Made by a program: the position numbers and the translations under genes. The notes below the pieces were generated by a model. It had not been told where the DNA came from. It was given only the letters and a program-made list of their open reading frames with translations, and searched no databases. Below, piece by piece: positions 10,651-22,193 of a stretch of 64,000 bases of DNA (the stretch's first letter is position 1; each line of letters begins with the position of its first letter). Where the stretch lies: the NCBI GenBank assembly GCA_942159475.1, contig OW804097.1, forward strand, positions 116,348,789 to 116,412,788, written 5' to 3'. Source of the DNA: Sthenelais limicola (Eukaryota > Annelida > Polychaeta > Phyllodocida > Sigalionidae).

Positions 10651-10841
10651 TTTTAAGCAATGTAACACCAAGACGCAGTCAGGTTCAGAAGGCAGTTGTG
10701 GTCACCTAAGTTTCAGGGAGTCATTAACACTTTAGCCTTAGTCTTAGCCTTGCGGTTAAGCTTATCGCTGGTTGTGGAATCGAGGAATGTGGGGTGTCTG
10801 GACCTAACTGGACGGACAATACCACAGCTGTACAAGTATAT

Positions 10842-10965
10842 GGGTCTAGTCGCTTGAAAATGTACAATTCACCTTCACCAATCCTCTCAAATTGCCCAAT
10901 ATGTCACATTAGAAGTGATTAAAAATACAATCCAACATAATCAAATATCTTTTAATCAACGCAAA
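10842..10965 (+). mobile_element. MITE family A, left part
   Basis: Starts GGGTCTAGTCGCTTGAAAAT and runs through CACCTTCACCAATCCTCTCA. A matching right end lies at about 11315-11351 (GAGCTGCCGATTGTACC then CAACCC), so the copy may be interrupted by about 350 bp of other sequence. Confidence 0.5.
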
Positions 10966-11351
10966 ACAAAATTAAAACAAAACAAAATAAAAATATATTA
11001 GTCAGATTGACGGAATATTCATAATTAAATGTTCCAGCTTAGATTAGAAAAATCTTAGAGGAAGAGGAAGAATTAATATTATTCATCATTCTGCTATACG
11101 ACCACTAACACTCCTATGTTTCAGTGAGTGGCAAAGTGGGTCCGACTATTTGTTTATCTCCTCTCCTCTATATATGTAATATTCTCCATCCTTTTGTTAT
11201 TAGAGATGTTTATGTTATCGCCGCCCAATCTGTATGAATTACATATCTGGGGCGGGCGAAAAACCCTGATGTTGGGACTCGGGTACCCAGTATGAATAAA
11301 ATCTTTTAAAAAAAAGAGCTGCCGATTGTACCATTTTCTGCCGATCAACCC

Positions 11352-11876
11352 GTACTACAATGGGCGTATATTATTTCCGCACCCAGCTGTGAATACAATG
11401 TTAAGATTATATTGAATGTAAGTTTACGTAGCTGGCACATTGCAGTTGTGTTTCAAACATAAACTGGGAACATCCTATTCATGCGCAGCAAATTAATCAA
11501 TTTTTTATTATTTCATTTTAAGGCCATTACAATATTTAAATAATTCATATAGAAAAAACTAGCGTCCCTGAGGGATGTTTTCATGCGGCGCCTGTTGTAT
11601 TGTGTATTCACGAACTCAACATTGGGCAAAAATTTAATAATTATTATCTCAATAATCCTTCACTGGCTCCAGTCTAGGCTCATCTTCTCTCAGATCAGAT
11701 AAGAATTACACATAGATTAATGACATAGTCCGAAAACATTTTATCTCCCAATATGATAATGCATGAAAGATATAACAGTCATTTATTAACAGTAAAAAAC
11801 ACCCCAATGCTACCGACTTTTATTGCATATGATGGAATGGTACTTAAACCTTTATGGTCCCTTATAATTATAAAAC
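11352..11876. other. Intergenic stretch, nothing recognised
   Basis: No supported coding frame or repeat seen. Confidence 0.4.
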
Positions 11877-11945
11877 AGTCTAGGCCCAAAGATGAGAGAG
11901 TCCCTTCAAACGGAGGGAAAGCCTCTCACCTCAAACCGAAAATCT
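11877..11945 (+). repeat. Family B fragment (one end only)
   Basis: Starts AGTCTAGGCCCAAAGATGAG and keeps GTCCCTTCAAACGGAGGG, then stops after CTCACCTCAAACC. Confidence 0.6.
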
Positions 11946-12118
11946 GAAAGCCTGACCCTAGGCCAGGAAACCTCTCTTGGCTTGGGTCTCGGGCCAGGAC
12001 ATAAAAGGTACCTGGGTAGACATACAACGTTCCAATTAGCTGGTCTTTGCCTATATCTGGACTATATATTTTTTATTTGAAATGTATTTCATTCAGACTA
12101 TGAATTACACAGAGACAC

Positions 12119-12318
12119 TCTAGGTCCAAACCCTCAGATCAGATAAGAATGGTATGTCAGCCTACCTCGCTAATCGGTTTCTTGTCCTAGAACTCGGCCT
12201 TTTAATGGGAATATGATGACATTTTGCGGTCTTAATGGAATCATAATGGCACTTTGCGGTTTGAGGTGAGAGGCTTCCCCTTCGTTTAAAGGGACTCTCT
12301 CAAGTTTGGGCCTAGACT
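12119..12318 (-). mobile_element. Family B element, inverted complete copy
   Basis: Starts CTCTAGGTCCAAACCCTCAG and ends AAGTTTGGGCCTAGACTGG. The interior matches the reverse of 7893-8094. Confidence 0.65.
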
Positions 12319-12785
12319 GGAGAACTGTCCTCATCACAACCCGAGGCATTTTATAAGAATCTATGATGGGTGATTATAAGCTTGCACAACAGGTCTATAG
12401 TAATCAGTAGCCGAATTATAACCAGGCATAATAGCGAATGACAGCTGTTTCCCATTATCATTATTTTACCTGGGCGTTGACATATTGGCACATCCTGATT
12501 GTACTTCATATGTGTGTTAATGACACCTTTAGAAACACCTTTAGAAAGAACGCAGTACCTTTACCCCATTCAGCCTCTCTACATATATACATACAACGCA
12601 ACCACACCTCTTCTTGTTAAGTCAAAAATTAAAATATACCTGTATTAGGCCTTGTTGGCAGGAAATTGAATAAAGAAACTGATTAAAAACAAAAATATAT
12701 ACCTGTATTATAGTATAGAACCAAAAGAGTACAAACGAAAAAAGCAGTATGTTTTGGCAGACTACTTGGCAGTATTCGGGCCCAG
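12319..12785. other. Intergenic stretch, nothing recognised
   Basis: No supported gene. Two short related segments (AAAAATATATACCTGTATTA type) occur near 12630-12715. Confidence 0.4.
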
Positions 12786-12788
12786 CCT

Positions 12789-13010
12789 TAGTAGACTGGA
12801 GAGGCTTTCCCTAATTTTGGAGGGACTCTCTCAACTCTGAGCCTAGACTGGAGAGGCTTTCCCTCATTTTGGAGGGACTCTCTCAACTCTGAGCCAGTCT
12901 AGGCTCAGAGTTGAGAGCTGTTATTATAATGGCATTTTGCGGTTTGGAGCGACAGCTAGGGAATGCCTCAGTTTGAAGGGAGTGTCTCAACTCTGAGCCT
13001 AGATTGTTTA
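12789..13010. repeat. Tandem and inverted array of family B modules
   Basis: Repeated GACTGGAGAGGCTTTCCCT, GGAGGGACTCTCTCAACTCT and GAGCCTAGACTGG units with an inverted junction (GAGCCAGTCTAGGCTCAGAG) near 12890-12910. Confidence 0.65.
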
Positions 13011-13335
13011 GTTTGGTTTATTTCCAGCCAAGTGTATATATTAGCAACACCAATAATAATATAATTGCCGAAATCGGGTAGCCCCGGTTTGTGACAATAA
13101 TAGTAGATCTCCCAGAGAGGCCCTAACACAATATTGCAAACTGGCAAAGCAAAAGAATGTTTGATACCTTTTCCTAAATATCTGTGAACATCTAAGTTTC
13201 TGTGTCAATGACTGTTTGCCAATATAGACGCCATTTTAGCTTCAAGTTAGAGTTCTCTCACCAAACATAGATTTGCATGGATAATGTCTGTTCGGGCCTA
13301 GCAAATGCATCCAGTCCAGGTCCAAACCCTCATAA

Positions 13336-13559
13336 GGGTAAGATTTTCAGAAAATGTACAATTCAGCTTCACCAATTCTCTCAAATAACCCAAATTTCAG
13401 ACGAGAATAGAGTTCCAAATACAGTCCAATCTAACTAAACAGATTGCTAGAATCAATGCAATGCCGAATATACTTGAATTGACCAAATTGCAGTCTAATT
13501 TAGCAGAATTTACTAAATGTGTACAGCTGCCAATTGTATATTTTCAGAAAATCTGACCC
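13336..13559 (+). mobile_element. MITE family A copy
   Basis: Begins GGGTAAGATTTTCAGAAAAT and ends CAATTGTATATTTTCAGAAA then ATCTGACCC. The body is collinear with the other copies, with a short internal deletion near 13485. Confidence 0.75.
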
Positions 13560-13577
13560 ATATCTGATGCTACTCAC

Positions 13578-13700
13578 GGCATTCATTTTTTTTTTGTTTT
13601 TAAGCTTTTATTCATGACATCCTGCCATCTGGGCTTATATAGCACTAGGACATGGCATAATGAATCGTTGAATAAATGCGGTAGAAAAAAAGGATAGAAA
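13578..13700 (-). mobile_element. 3' end of a LINE-type retroposon, minus strand
   Basis: A T-run then TTATTCATGACATCCTGCCA and CTGGGCTTATA. On the minus strand this is an AATAAA-containing terminus with a poly-A tail. A related end lies at 28560-28660. Confidence 0.4.
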
Positions 13701-13829
13701 AATTATAAAGATTAAATTCTGGTTTCTTCAACGGTTAGAAAAATATATTAAGATCAGACTCTTCTACCTTTAACATGAATATCGTACTAATATAACGTTT
13801 CTTCAACGGGTATAGGCTGGTCCTGGGTA

Positions 13830-14012
13830 TGACCATAAAGTGCCTTTCAGTCTCTTTTTCTTTGTCTCTCTCTCCCTTCTTCTCTACTCTATTTCCTGGG
13901 TATGATCATAAACTGCTTCCCTCTCAGCTCTCCCACCCTTGATATAACCATATTCAATGTGTTGATAAGAGCGTAAAGCAACCAATCTCACTCACTCACT
14001 CACTCACTCACC
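13830..14012. repeat. Interspersed repeat ending in a (TCAC)n microsatellite
   Basis: Contains GGGTATGATCATAAACTGC, CTTGATATAACC, GTGTTGATAAGAGCGTAAAG and CAACCAATCTCACTCACTCA. The same blocks occur inverted, and partly duplicated, at 30360-30560. Confidence 0.6.
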
Positions 14013-14106
14013 TAATATAGACTTGTACATGAAACAGAGGGTTACATAGAGGGATATTCACCGCGGAACTGCTTGAACGTAAAAGCCTGAGCAAGGTATT
14101 CATTAT

Positions 14107-14172
14107 ATTTTTTCAGTCTAATTTAGCAGAATTAACTGAATGCATAGAGCTGCCAGTTATCCGACTCATATA
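14107..14172 (+). repeat. MITE family A remnant
   Basis: Only the right part remains: CAGTCTAATTTAGCAGAATT and AGCTGCCAGTT. Confidence 0.45.
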
Positions 14173-14489
14173 GCCCAACCTCAAAACCTCCAAATCAACG
14201 AAGATTAAGAACAAATAAAACACCACTCTTTTTTCCTTTTTAAAATGTTAAACTTTAATCCTAAAACTTGCTCGCGCTGGAAAATCGTTTAACCTAAAAG
14301 AGAGAGAGAGAGAGTTGCAATGTTCTGTTGAGTTGTTTTTCCCAACTTGTATTTATTTTAATTCTTTATTTATCCAGGTGATTACAAAGGTTGTAACCTT
14401 TGCCACACCTGTATTTATCGAGGATCAGGCACTAATGCCTGGTTTTCACCTCGACCCGGGCATATTCTCTTTGCTTGTTTTTAGGATTA

Positions 14490-14520
14490 TATATTAATAA
14501 TAATAATAATAATAATAAAA
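14490..14520. repeat. (AAT)n microsatellite
   Basis: A run of ATA/AAT triplets of about 28 bp. Confidence 0.9.
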
Positions 14521-14744
14521 GGGATTGGTGGAATGAAATGAGCGATCACAAGATGATTAGAATATGTTATGACTGGTGTATTCTGAAAAATAATACATTG
14601 TACACAGTCCTTGTGGCTTAAGAATGTGAAAGATTAAAACAGACGAGAGAGAGGTAGAATTAAAACTCAAAGCCACTGAAATCAAATAAGAATGGTAGGA
14701 CACCTACGCAAATGGCTTTTCTGGCCTAGGAGTGGGCGTCCTAA

Positions 14745-14822
14745 TGGGATTATAATGGTATTTTGCGGTTATGAGAGAGAGAGAGGCTTTCCCTCAGTTT
14801 GGAGGGACTCGAGCTAGACTAT
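14745..14822 (-). repeat. Family B fragment
   Basis: Contains GGGATTATAATGGTATTTTG, GAGAGGCTTTCCCTCAGTTT and GGAGGGACTC. Confidence 0.55.
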
Positions 14823-15138
14823 AAAAGTCACCGATGTAATCGTGTTTCTAATGAAAAACAAATAGACTGGGCAACAGATGAAAATCATGATTAATATAAA
14901 GTCGTATAAAGCCGATTCCATTTGCAGGCTAGCAATACCAAACCGCGGATAAACAAGTCAGACGCAGCTTTGTGTTTAATTAATGGGCTTTCTTTCTCCC
15001 GACGATTTCAATTATACTAACTGACAAAGCAGAAGGGACAGCACAATGGCTGCCTAAACATCTGTGAAACACAAACAGGTTGATACAATGGAAGCGTGCG
15101 CGGGCGGTATTGGCGGATTTTCACTTATACATGCAGGG

Positions 15139-15465
15139 CAGTCTAGGCCCAAAGAAGAAAGAGTCCCTTCAAACGGAGGGAAAGCCTCTCACCTCAAACC
15201 GCAAAGTACCATTATAATTCCATTAAGACCGCAAAATATCATTCTATTCCCATGAGAACGCCTATTCCTAGGCGAGAAAATCGATAAGCGAAGTAGGCGT
15301 CCAATCACTGACATCATTCTTATCTGATCTGAGGGTTGGGGCCTTGACTGAGGGGCTAGTCTAGGCTCAGAGCCTTCATCAGATACCTTCGAACTAAGGG
15401 AAACTAACAAGTCTAGGCGCATTGCTGCCTCTCTGATCAGATAAGAATGGTATGTCAGTGATTGG
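15139..15465 (+). mobile_element. Family B element with a second partial copy attached
   Basis: Starts AGTCTAGGCCCAAAG and reaches GATCTGAGGGTTGGGGCCTT near 15350. It is followed by a scrambled second piece (GTCTAGGCTCAGAGCCTTC ... GATCAGATAAGAATGGTATG) to about 15465. Confidence 0.55.
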
Positions 15466-15469
15466 ACGC

Positions 15470-16375
15470 CTGTAGCATACATTACTTTGCACATGTGGCA
15501 AAGTAAACCTATTAAATCAGCAAACCAAATTTGAATGTTAGATGTTGTTTTCTTGAACTTAAGATTCCACCGTTATGTCTAAACCAAATTAAAATAAATT
15601 TAAATTTTAAATTTCAATTCAAATTACGTGTGCAGTAGGGCTTGAAATCCCCCGCTCTTCGTGTAAGTAAGACCCACCCGTATATTCCGTGCATTTATAA
15701 CGAAACGAATATAAACATGAGAATAGTAGAATATAACAATGTTGTCCAGTGACATGGAAAAAACAGAACAGATTTCTGGTGGAAAATGTGTAGGGAACTT
15801 GAGAGTGAAGACTATATATATATGTACTTAAATTGTTTATGATTGTTGCAATATTTGAGATATTTCAGTCGACATACATCGAAATTGACAGTGGAGGAGT
15901 GGAGAAAATTTGAAAGCGCCCCAAAAATACAAAATAAAAGGGACACGATTCACTTCTCATTAGAAATGTAAGAGCCTCGATGGCAGGTAATGTCGAATAA
16001 AACCTTTTAAAAACAAAGAAAAAAATTAAGACCCACTGACATCGTCCCCTTTTGACTAGTAATACAATCAACAAGAACAATAATAACATTCGCAGCAATT
16101 CCACAATGAAACAAAAGGACAATTAAGTTGCCACAAAGTCAGGGAGTTATGTCTGTAATGCGTGGGTGATGTCTATAATGTTACCCACTTTTACCATTTA
16201 AAATTACAATGCCACCCACTATAGGCCTAATCCCTTGTTAGAGGACCCTGGCTAAAAGGCTATTATATATAAATCTCTCATTACCCTGTTTAATATGCCC
16301 GTGCGACTCCTGCAATTAGGATAATTATATCCCGCAATGTCTATTGTCACAATCACAAACAAGCCACTGCTATAT
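15470..16375. other. Intergenic stretch, nothing recognised
   Basis: AT-rich sequence with no supported gene or clear repeat end. Confidence 0.4.
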
Positions 16376-16610
16376 GGGTCAGATTTTCAGAAAATGTACA
16401 ATTGGCAGCTGTACACATTTAGGAAATTCTCCTAAGTTAGGCTGCAATTAGGTCAATACTAGGTAGATTCGAGTATATTTGGTATTGCATTGATTCTAGC
16501 CATCTGTTTGGTTAGGTTGAACGGTATTTTGAACTTTATTTTCGTCTGAAACTTGGGTTATTTGAGAAGTTTGGTGAAGATGAATTGTACATTTTCTGAA
16601 AATATGACCC
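16376..16610 (-). mobile_element. MITE family A copy, inverted
   Basis: Starts GGGTCAGATTTTCAGAAAAT and continues to GGCAGCTGTACACATTT; ends GAATTGTACATTTTCTGAAA then ATATGACCC. It is one of the better preserved copies and is flanked by TATAT at the left. Confidence 0.8.
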
Positions 16611-16635
16611 TTACAATCAAACGCCTACATCAGAT

Positions 16636-16930
16636 TAATAGGGGACTTGCATGTGCCACTGCGCATGTCTGATACAGTGCATCATGGGATAGATTCTATT
16701 GAAACCTGACATACACATATTTGGCAAGATTTTTATCGAAATTTGCAAGAATGTTTTCACCAATATCAGAGTTTGTATGAATGAGTTAGAAAAACCAAAT
16801 GCACGATGGAGACTTGTGACTTGGCTGAGAATGCCATTTGGGTCCGGAGCAGCTGAGTTGTTTCAATGGTTAAGCCCACCGGACGGATGCATCGTTCTAG
16901 GCCAAGGAGACTCGGCGTTTGGTTAACATA
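16636..16930 (+). mobile_element. Family D element with a short RT-like remnant
   Basis: Begins TTAATAGGGGACTTGCATGT, with CACTGCGCATGTCTG and ATTTGGCAAGATTTTTATCG; the same blocks occur inverted at 29170-29300. Between about 16798 and 16926 one frame reads WLRMPFGSGAAELFQ, reminiscent of the RLPFG..SAPE.FQ box of Ty3/Gypsy RTs, but no catalytic YxDD follows. I treat this as a possible old pol fragment, not a gene. Confidence 0.4.
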
Positions 16931-16999
16931 CATTAAAAGATTTTTTTTTAATTCCCCGTCAAGTCTCTGGAAAATCTTCAGGTGTAAATATTTATTCAA

Positions 17000-17169
17000 T
17001 TCTTCAAAATGAAAATAAGGCTTAAAATGATGAATACTGGGTACATCTGAGTATATTTGAGATTGCGTTCATTCAAAAATATGTTCAACTGTAATTTGAA
17101 TTCCATTTTTGTATGGATTTTTTGAGAGGGTTGTTTAAGGCAATTTGTACATGTTCTGACGACTTCACC
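17000..17169 (-). mobile_element. Degenerate MITE family A copy
   Basis: Carries TACTGGGTACATCTGAGTAT and ends CAATTTGTACATGTTCTGAC then GACTTCACC, that is, the GGGTGAAGTCG-type end read inversely. Confidence 0.5.
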
Positions 17170-17479
17170 TATATGGTGGTGGTACACATGTGTAAACTAG
17201 AAGGCAAGTGTAGAGCTATTTTAAATCAATAATTATACAGTGATGAAATAAGAGGAAATGTGAAATAATTTGAGTTAAAAGAGTGTTAGAATCATACCTG
17301 TGTTAAACAAATATGAATCAATAATTCTCAAAATTAACATAATCATGGTACTAGAGCAATTGCGGTGATATGATCCTGGTAAAAAAATGTAAAAAGAAAA
17401 ATAACTTACCCAGAAACCTATACTAAGAATAACCAACCTTATCTAGTAAACTACATTTATCAATATGTATAAATTTGCC

Positions 17480-18115
17480 CATGCTAGAGTTAACTATGTT
17501 CCTCTCTGTGCTCATTTGTAGTTGTAGCTTAATGAATGTCCCCCAAAATGACCAACCAGGATGGGTATAGATCTATGGGTATAATCATGCCCACCACATT
17601 CCTGGCCAGTCACCCTGGGGGCCGTCCAAGATCCAGCCACCAACACTAGGCATAGAGAATCTCCATGATGGCACGTTCGCTTATGGTGACTGTCACTCTT
17701 CAGACCCAAATTTTTGCAAGAAGCTTGATGTTTTGGAGTTGTTGACGAGGACTCCAACCCCGTGGGAGCTACCCATGGGCCTTTACCAAGGTGGAATCGA
17801 TCAACTTTGGATCGCTTTTGATCTTTCAGAGGATCATCCTCCACTTGGCTGACCCTGGGATCCAATGGCAAGGTAACCATCAGACCCCTACACGCCTTCT
17901 CTTATGTTTCCGCATAGTAGTTCGAAGTAAGCGGTGAGCACCAGCTCAGGCCCTGGCATCCAGAGAGTTCTCTGAATGTGTCAGGCAAGATCCGTTGATT
18001 GGTACTGAAGAGTAAGTGTAGCGGGGGAACTTATATACCTAGTATTGATCCCCTGGTCTGCCCACATGTCTGGACAAGTCCCTGCTAGTCACTAGACTTG
18101 TGCCAGCCTCACTGC
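17480..18115. other. GC-richer block with open frames on both strands, unidentified
   Basis: A 122-codon frame lies on the minus strand (17880 to 17512). A comparably long stretch on the + strand (about 17592-17850) is also free of stops. I recognise neither product. Composition and the sharp edges against AT-rich flanks suggest an inserted or exonic block, for example a retroelement coding fragment. No splice sites or poly-A tail settle the strand. Confidence 0.3.
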
Positions 18116-18119
18116 TGTG

Positions 18120-19363
18120 TTCTAAATATTGTATTTGTTATTTTTATCAAATAACTATTGATTGGGGCTGTAATTTATTTTTATGGTATTCAATCATCTA
18201 TATATCAATCGATCTATCTGAAATGTACAATATATTTCAATACGTTAGTATTAATTGATATTGATAATTTATTGTGATTGTTCCTACAAATATATGTTTG
18301 TAATTGGTAGTTTACTGTGTATTAAATTCCCTATTAACAGTTTAAATGTTTCTGAGAATGTTGTTAATATTTATCTGTATGAATTTATATATTGATATCA
18401 TAAATTATTTAGATAAAAAGGCAAAACAATATCGTATGCCTATATGTACAATCAATGAAATACATATAAAAATTGTATGCCTATATGTACAATCAATGAA
18501 ATACATATACAAGTATTGGTTTGATGCATTCTCAATTAATAAAAAAAGAGCCTGGACCAGAAAATTAATGTTACTGTCATTTATGAACATTTTTTGTGAA
18601 ATAAAGGAACTGTTGGACTCCATTGAATAATAATAATAATACTTGTACATTACAAGGAATATAATGAAAAATATATTCTATTCAGCACACATGGCAAATA
18701 AATTTTAATTACTGAATAGATTTTCTATTTTATGGCTCATTCCCTTACATATTCTATCATTCAACATTATATAAATACATGTATTACGTGCCGTGGAGCA
18801 GGTCAAGGGATCATTTGCCAATTTCACTTGCTTGTGCAACACCAAGCTGAACTGGCATTGCACCAGAGGCCAGGGACTTGATATTGAATATAAATTATAG
18901 CACTTGCCAGCATATCAGAGCAAACTTAGATACATTTACGTAAATATATACATATGTCTACCTTACCTACATATAATATGCTTCAGTGAAATATGTCAAA
19001 AGTCAAAAGGACATCCCAACTGTTAAGAGCAGATGAGAATAATGTTAGAACTATTAGAAAAATCGATTTTATGAAATAAACACCAAAACCGTAAGAAAGA
19101 CAATGCAAGTTAGTTTTCCTTGAGTTGTTTATTGTTGTATGACCAACGTTTCAGAGAACATTTCTCCTTCTTCAGAATTAGAAAAATATCAAAATGCCGG
19201 ATCATTTATTTCCATTTTCCTCCCCCAGCACACAGCTATATACTTACACATTACATCGTGGGAGTAAACATAGAACCTAATATTCTAAGTTCTATCTATT
19301 TACAGCATATAATGGAGTGTATAACCACAGTGTTTACAGTAATAGTAATACATTTGGGATTAA
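18120..19363. other. AT-rich intergenic stretch
   Basis: No supported gene. A local duplication of TATGCCTATATGTACAATCA followed by ATGAAATACATATA lies at 18434-18510. Near 19130-19175 the minus strand reads CTGAAGAAGGAG...GAAACGTTGG, a motif I associate with retroposon 3' regions. Confidence 0.4.
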
Positions 19364-19668
19364 GGTCTGGTTCCATTGGTACGGATACGAATGTTAGTAC
19401 GGATACGAATCCGTCATGCGGATACGGTAACCTATTTTGGAATGAACCCATACGTCTAGAATGTAATGGCATCAAAGAGGGAAACCATACGAATGGAGTA
19501 CGGAAACGTCCCGATCGCTACATGGAGCGATCGGTTTTACCGTATCCGTATCCGTACCTGTTGACGTGTACGGATCCGCACACATGGAAACATGCCTGTA
19601 TATTTTAATGTGAGCGAATTTTGCCGTATTCGTATCCGTATCCGTATCCGTACCAATGGAACCAGCCC
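19364..19668. mobile_element. MITE with hexamer-repeat terminal inverted repeats
   Basis: The left end CTGGTTCCATTGGTACGGAT and the right end ATCCGTACCAATGGAACCAG are inverted copies. The right arm has extra CCGTAT hexamers (CGTATCCGTATCCGTATCCG), as do internal sites near 19540. Total length is about 305 bp and there is no coding capacity. No clear target duplication is visible; the flanks ATTAA / TTTATT are AT-rich. Confidence 0.75.
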
Positions 19669-20076
19669 TTTATTCCCTCCAAAACTTCACGTCGTTGTAC
19701 TTTTAATTGCCATCTCAGCAGTGGCAAGCCTATATCACTGTATGACACCTACTGTTGTGAAATACTTCCATAATTTGTAACCTTTCAGTTATGTTAATTT
19801 CTCTCTGAATGTCTGAGTGTTGGTAATAGCCTGTTAAACTGTTGGGACCATACACAACGGTCACTACAACACCCACAGGGCTTGTAGTCATTTAATACGG
19901 CATTAGCAATATGTCATTTGCATTTTATTATGGGAAACACACCTTTTATTGATTTCAACCATTTTATTATGGGATGCACACCTAAAGTGGGGCAGGTTGT
20001 GTTTTGACTTATCAACGAGGTTAACGTGAATTCAATTGAGTCTCGTTGGACCTATTGGTAGTTCATTTAAATGAGT
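19669..20076. other. Intergenic stretch, nothing recognised
   Basis: No supported coding frame or repeat seen. Confidence 0.35.
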
Positions 20077-20500
20077 AATAGGGGATTTGCATGTGCCGCG
20101 GATGATGTCTGTTTCAGTGCATGCTTGAATAGAACTAGTTCAAAACCGACAGACAAACAAATGTGCAACATTTTTGATAAACATATGTAGTATGTTTTTG
20201 TCAAAAGTTTCGGTTACAAACGTTATACGGTATATGCAATCCAAATGCATGATGGGAAATATGGGAAAGACTTGTGTTATGATTTCAGATAACAAATGAA
20301 TATATGTATTACAATAGTGATAAAGATTACATGCTGAATATGAAATGTTTTCAATTGTATTTGATTGATACCATTATTCTATGCCAATCATGATTCAACA
20401 TGGCGGTATATTAACATGTATAAAGGCGGTATATTAACATGTGTAAATAGGGGGTTTGCACAACCCCCTATTAATACATGTTAATATATGGTTTGTGGTG
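20077..20500 (+). mobile_element. Family D element
   Basis: Starts GTAATAGGGGATTTGCATGT and contains CAACATGGCGGTATATTAAC (twice, at about 20395-20445). It ends in an inverted pair, AATAGGGGGTTTGCACAACC then CCCTATTA, near 20450-20475. Confidence 0.5.
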
Positions 20501-20805
20501 TTTGGGATATTTTCTCCGTCCTCCTAAGTACATCTGAAAAATACTTTTGAGCACTTAGGTGCTTTTTCAATTAAAGTCGATCAAAGAGAAATAATTTCAT
20601 AATTTTTGTTTCGTTCTTTTCCTACACATATTTGACAAAAATTGTGAAGGATTTGTCTCTGCTCTCATTAATACAAGACTTTAAAATGTCCATTTATTTT
20701 GGTGGCCCCTCAAAATCCTTTGTTACGGTGCTTTCCCTTATTATCGCTCAGAAGTGCCAGTCTTCCCCAGTTGACCCCACTTTAAATTCATCTACAATCA
20801 TATAT
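20501..20805. other. Intergenic stretch, nothing recognised
   Basis: No supported gene. Confidence 0.35.
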
Positions 20806-21024
20806 GGGTGAAGTTATCAGAAAATGACTTCAGAAAATGTACAATTCACCTTCACCAATCTGAATTCACTAAGCCAATTTGAAGACAGACATGAGGCTCA
20901 AAATACAGTTCAACATAACCAAACACATGTTATTATTCAATACCAAATATACTCGATACCTTTTCAGCCTAATGTAGCCTAATTTACTAAATGTGTAGTG
21001 CTGCTGATTGTACATTTTTTGACG
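20806..21024 (+). mobile_element. MITE family A copy
   Basis: Starts GGGTGAAGTTATCAGAAAAT, with the AGAAAATG segment locally duplicated, and ends GCTGCTGATTGTACATTTTT then TGACGC. Confidence 0.65.
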
Positions 21025-21027
21025 CGG

Positions 21028-21060
21028 CCGCAGCAAAATAATAATAATAATAATAATAAC
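21028..21060. repeat. (AAT)n microsatellite
   Basis: AATAATAATAATAATAATAA directly follows the right end of the preceding MITE. Confidence 0.9.
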
Positions 21061-21275
21061 AGATCTTTACTTCCAAGTGTTATACAGTGTAATGTTGAAT
21101 TAAATCAGAATGAATTATGGAACTAGGAATGGTCTCTGCGAAGATCACAGGTCTTCCAAGCACCCCTTTGATTTTGATTACTTAAATGTAGTACAAGTAT
21201 ACAAGTAAAAATAAGAATAAAGAATAATACAGAGTACCAAGTACAAAGTATGCGTGCAATAGTCTACATGTATAT

Positions 21276-21510
21276 GGGTCAGATCGCCAGAAAATGTACA
21301 ATTCGCCTTCAGCAATCCTCTCAAATAACCCTAATTTAAGACAGAATTAAGTTTCAAAATAGAGCTCAGCATGGCGAGACAGGTTGTTTGAAGCAACACA
21401 ACACAAACTATATCTAAATATACGCTGTATTTAATATGGTTTAGCCTAATTTTTCAAAATTTACTAAATGTGTAGAGCTGCCAATTGTACATTTTGTGAA
21501 AATCTGACCC
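21276..21510 (+). mobile_element. MITE family A copy
   Basis: Starts GGGTCAGATCGCCAGAAAAT and ends CCAATTGTACATTTTGTGAA then AATCTGACCC, flanked by TATAT and ATATA. Confidence 0.75.
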
Positions 21511-21844
21511 ATATAGGCTATACAGTTGATAACTTCATTCCTATAGGTCAAACAATCAGTGAATTCCGTAAGATTATTCTGTGACGTAATAGCTGAGAAT
21601 GCCAGTAATTTACATTATCAGAACTCGATTAGAGACATACTTATTCACTTATATCAATAACAAAATATGCCACCACCCAGGCGGGGGTTTCGCAGAATCA
21701 AGGTGTGGCACTAGGCGGGGGTATGTCTGTCAGGATTAACAAATCTTATTGGCAATAATAATGCGAAAAATGTGCCCTGCTGGGTCGGGGATTTACACAG
21801 ATGTCTAGCCCTGGGGGGTCAGGGATTTCAGCATATTTCTTCCA

Positions 21845-21918
21845 ATGCCCAGGACATTCTGCCTTACCCCCAGGCGAAAGGGGTGGGGGTGGGGTGGGGT
21901 GGGGGGGGGGGGGGGTGT
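21845..21918 (+). repeat. G-rich tract with potential quadruplex runs
   Basis: GGGGTGGGGGTGGGGTGGGG is followed by an uninterrupted G-run to about 21915. Two imperfect GC-rich repeats (GGCGGGGGT) lie just upstream at 21680-21725. Confidence 0.7.
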
Positions 21919-21957
21919 TGCAATTGACAAGTGCATTCATTCATCATTATACAATGT

Positions 21958-22193
21958 GGGTCAAGTTTATCAGAAAATGTACAACTCACCTTCACCAATC
22001 CTCTCAAATAACGCACATTTAAGACAAAAATGAGCTTTAAAATGCAGTTTAACATAACAGAACTGATAATTTAAATCAATGCGATACTAAATATACTCAA
22101 ATATACCCGGTATTCTTCATTTCTCAGCCTAATTTAAGAGAATTTCCTAAATGTGCAGAGCTGCCAATTGTACATTTTCTGAAAATCTGACCC
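21958..22193 (+). mobile_element. MITE family A copy
   Basis: Starts GGGTCAAGTTTATCAGAAAA and ends CAATTGTACATTTTCTGAAA then ATCTGACCC. Confidence 0.75.

Noticed and set aside
13975..14012. (TCAC)n and other short tandem repeats as a CRISPR array
   Set aside because: Units are 3-6 bp with no unique spacers, and the genome is eukaryotic.
19120..19608. 162-codon + strand frame
   Set aside because: Its second half runs through the hexamer-repeat MITE and it has no domain; a chance frame.
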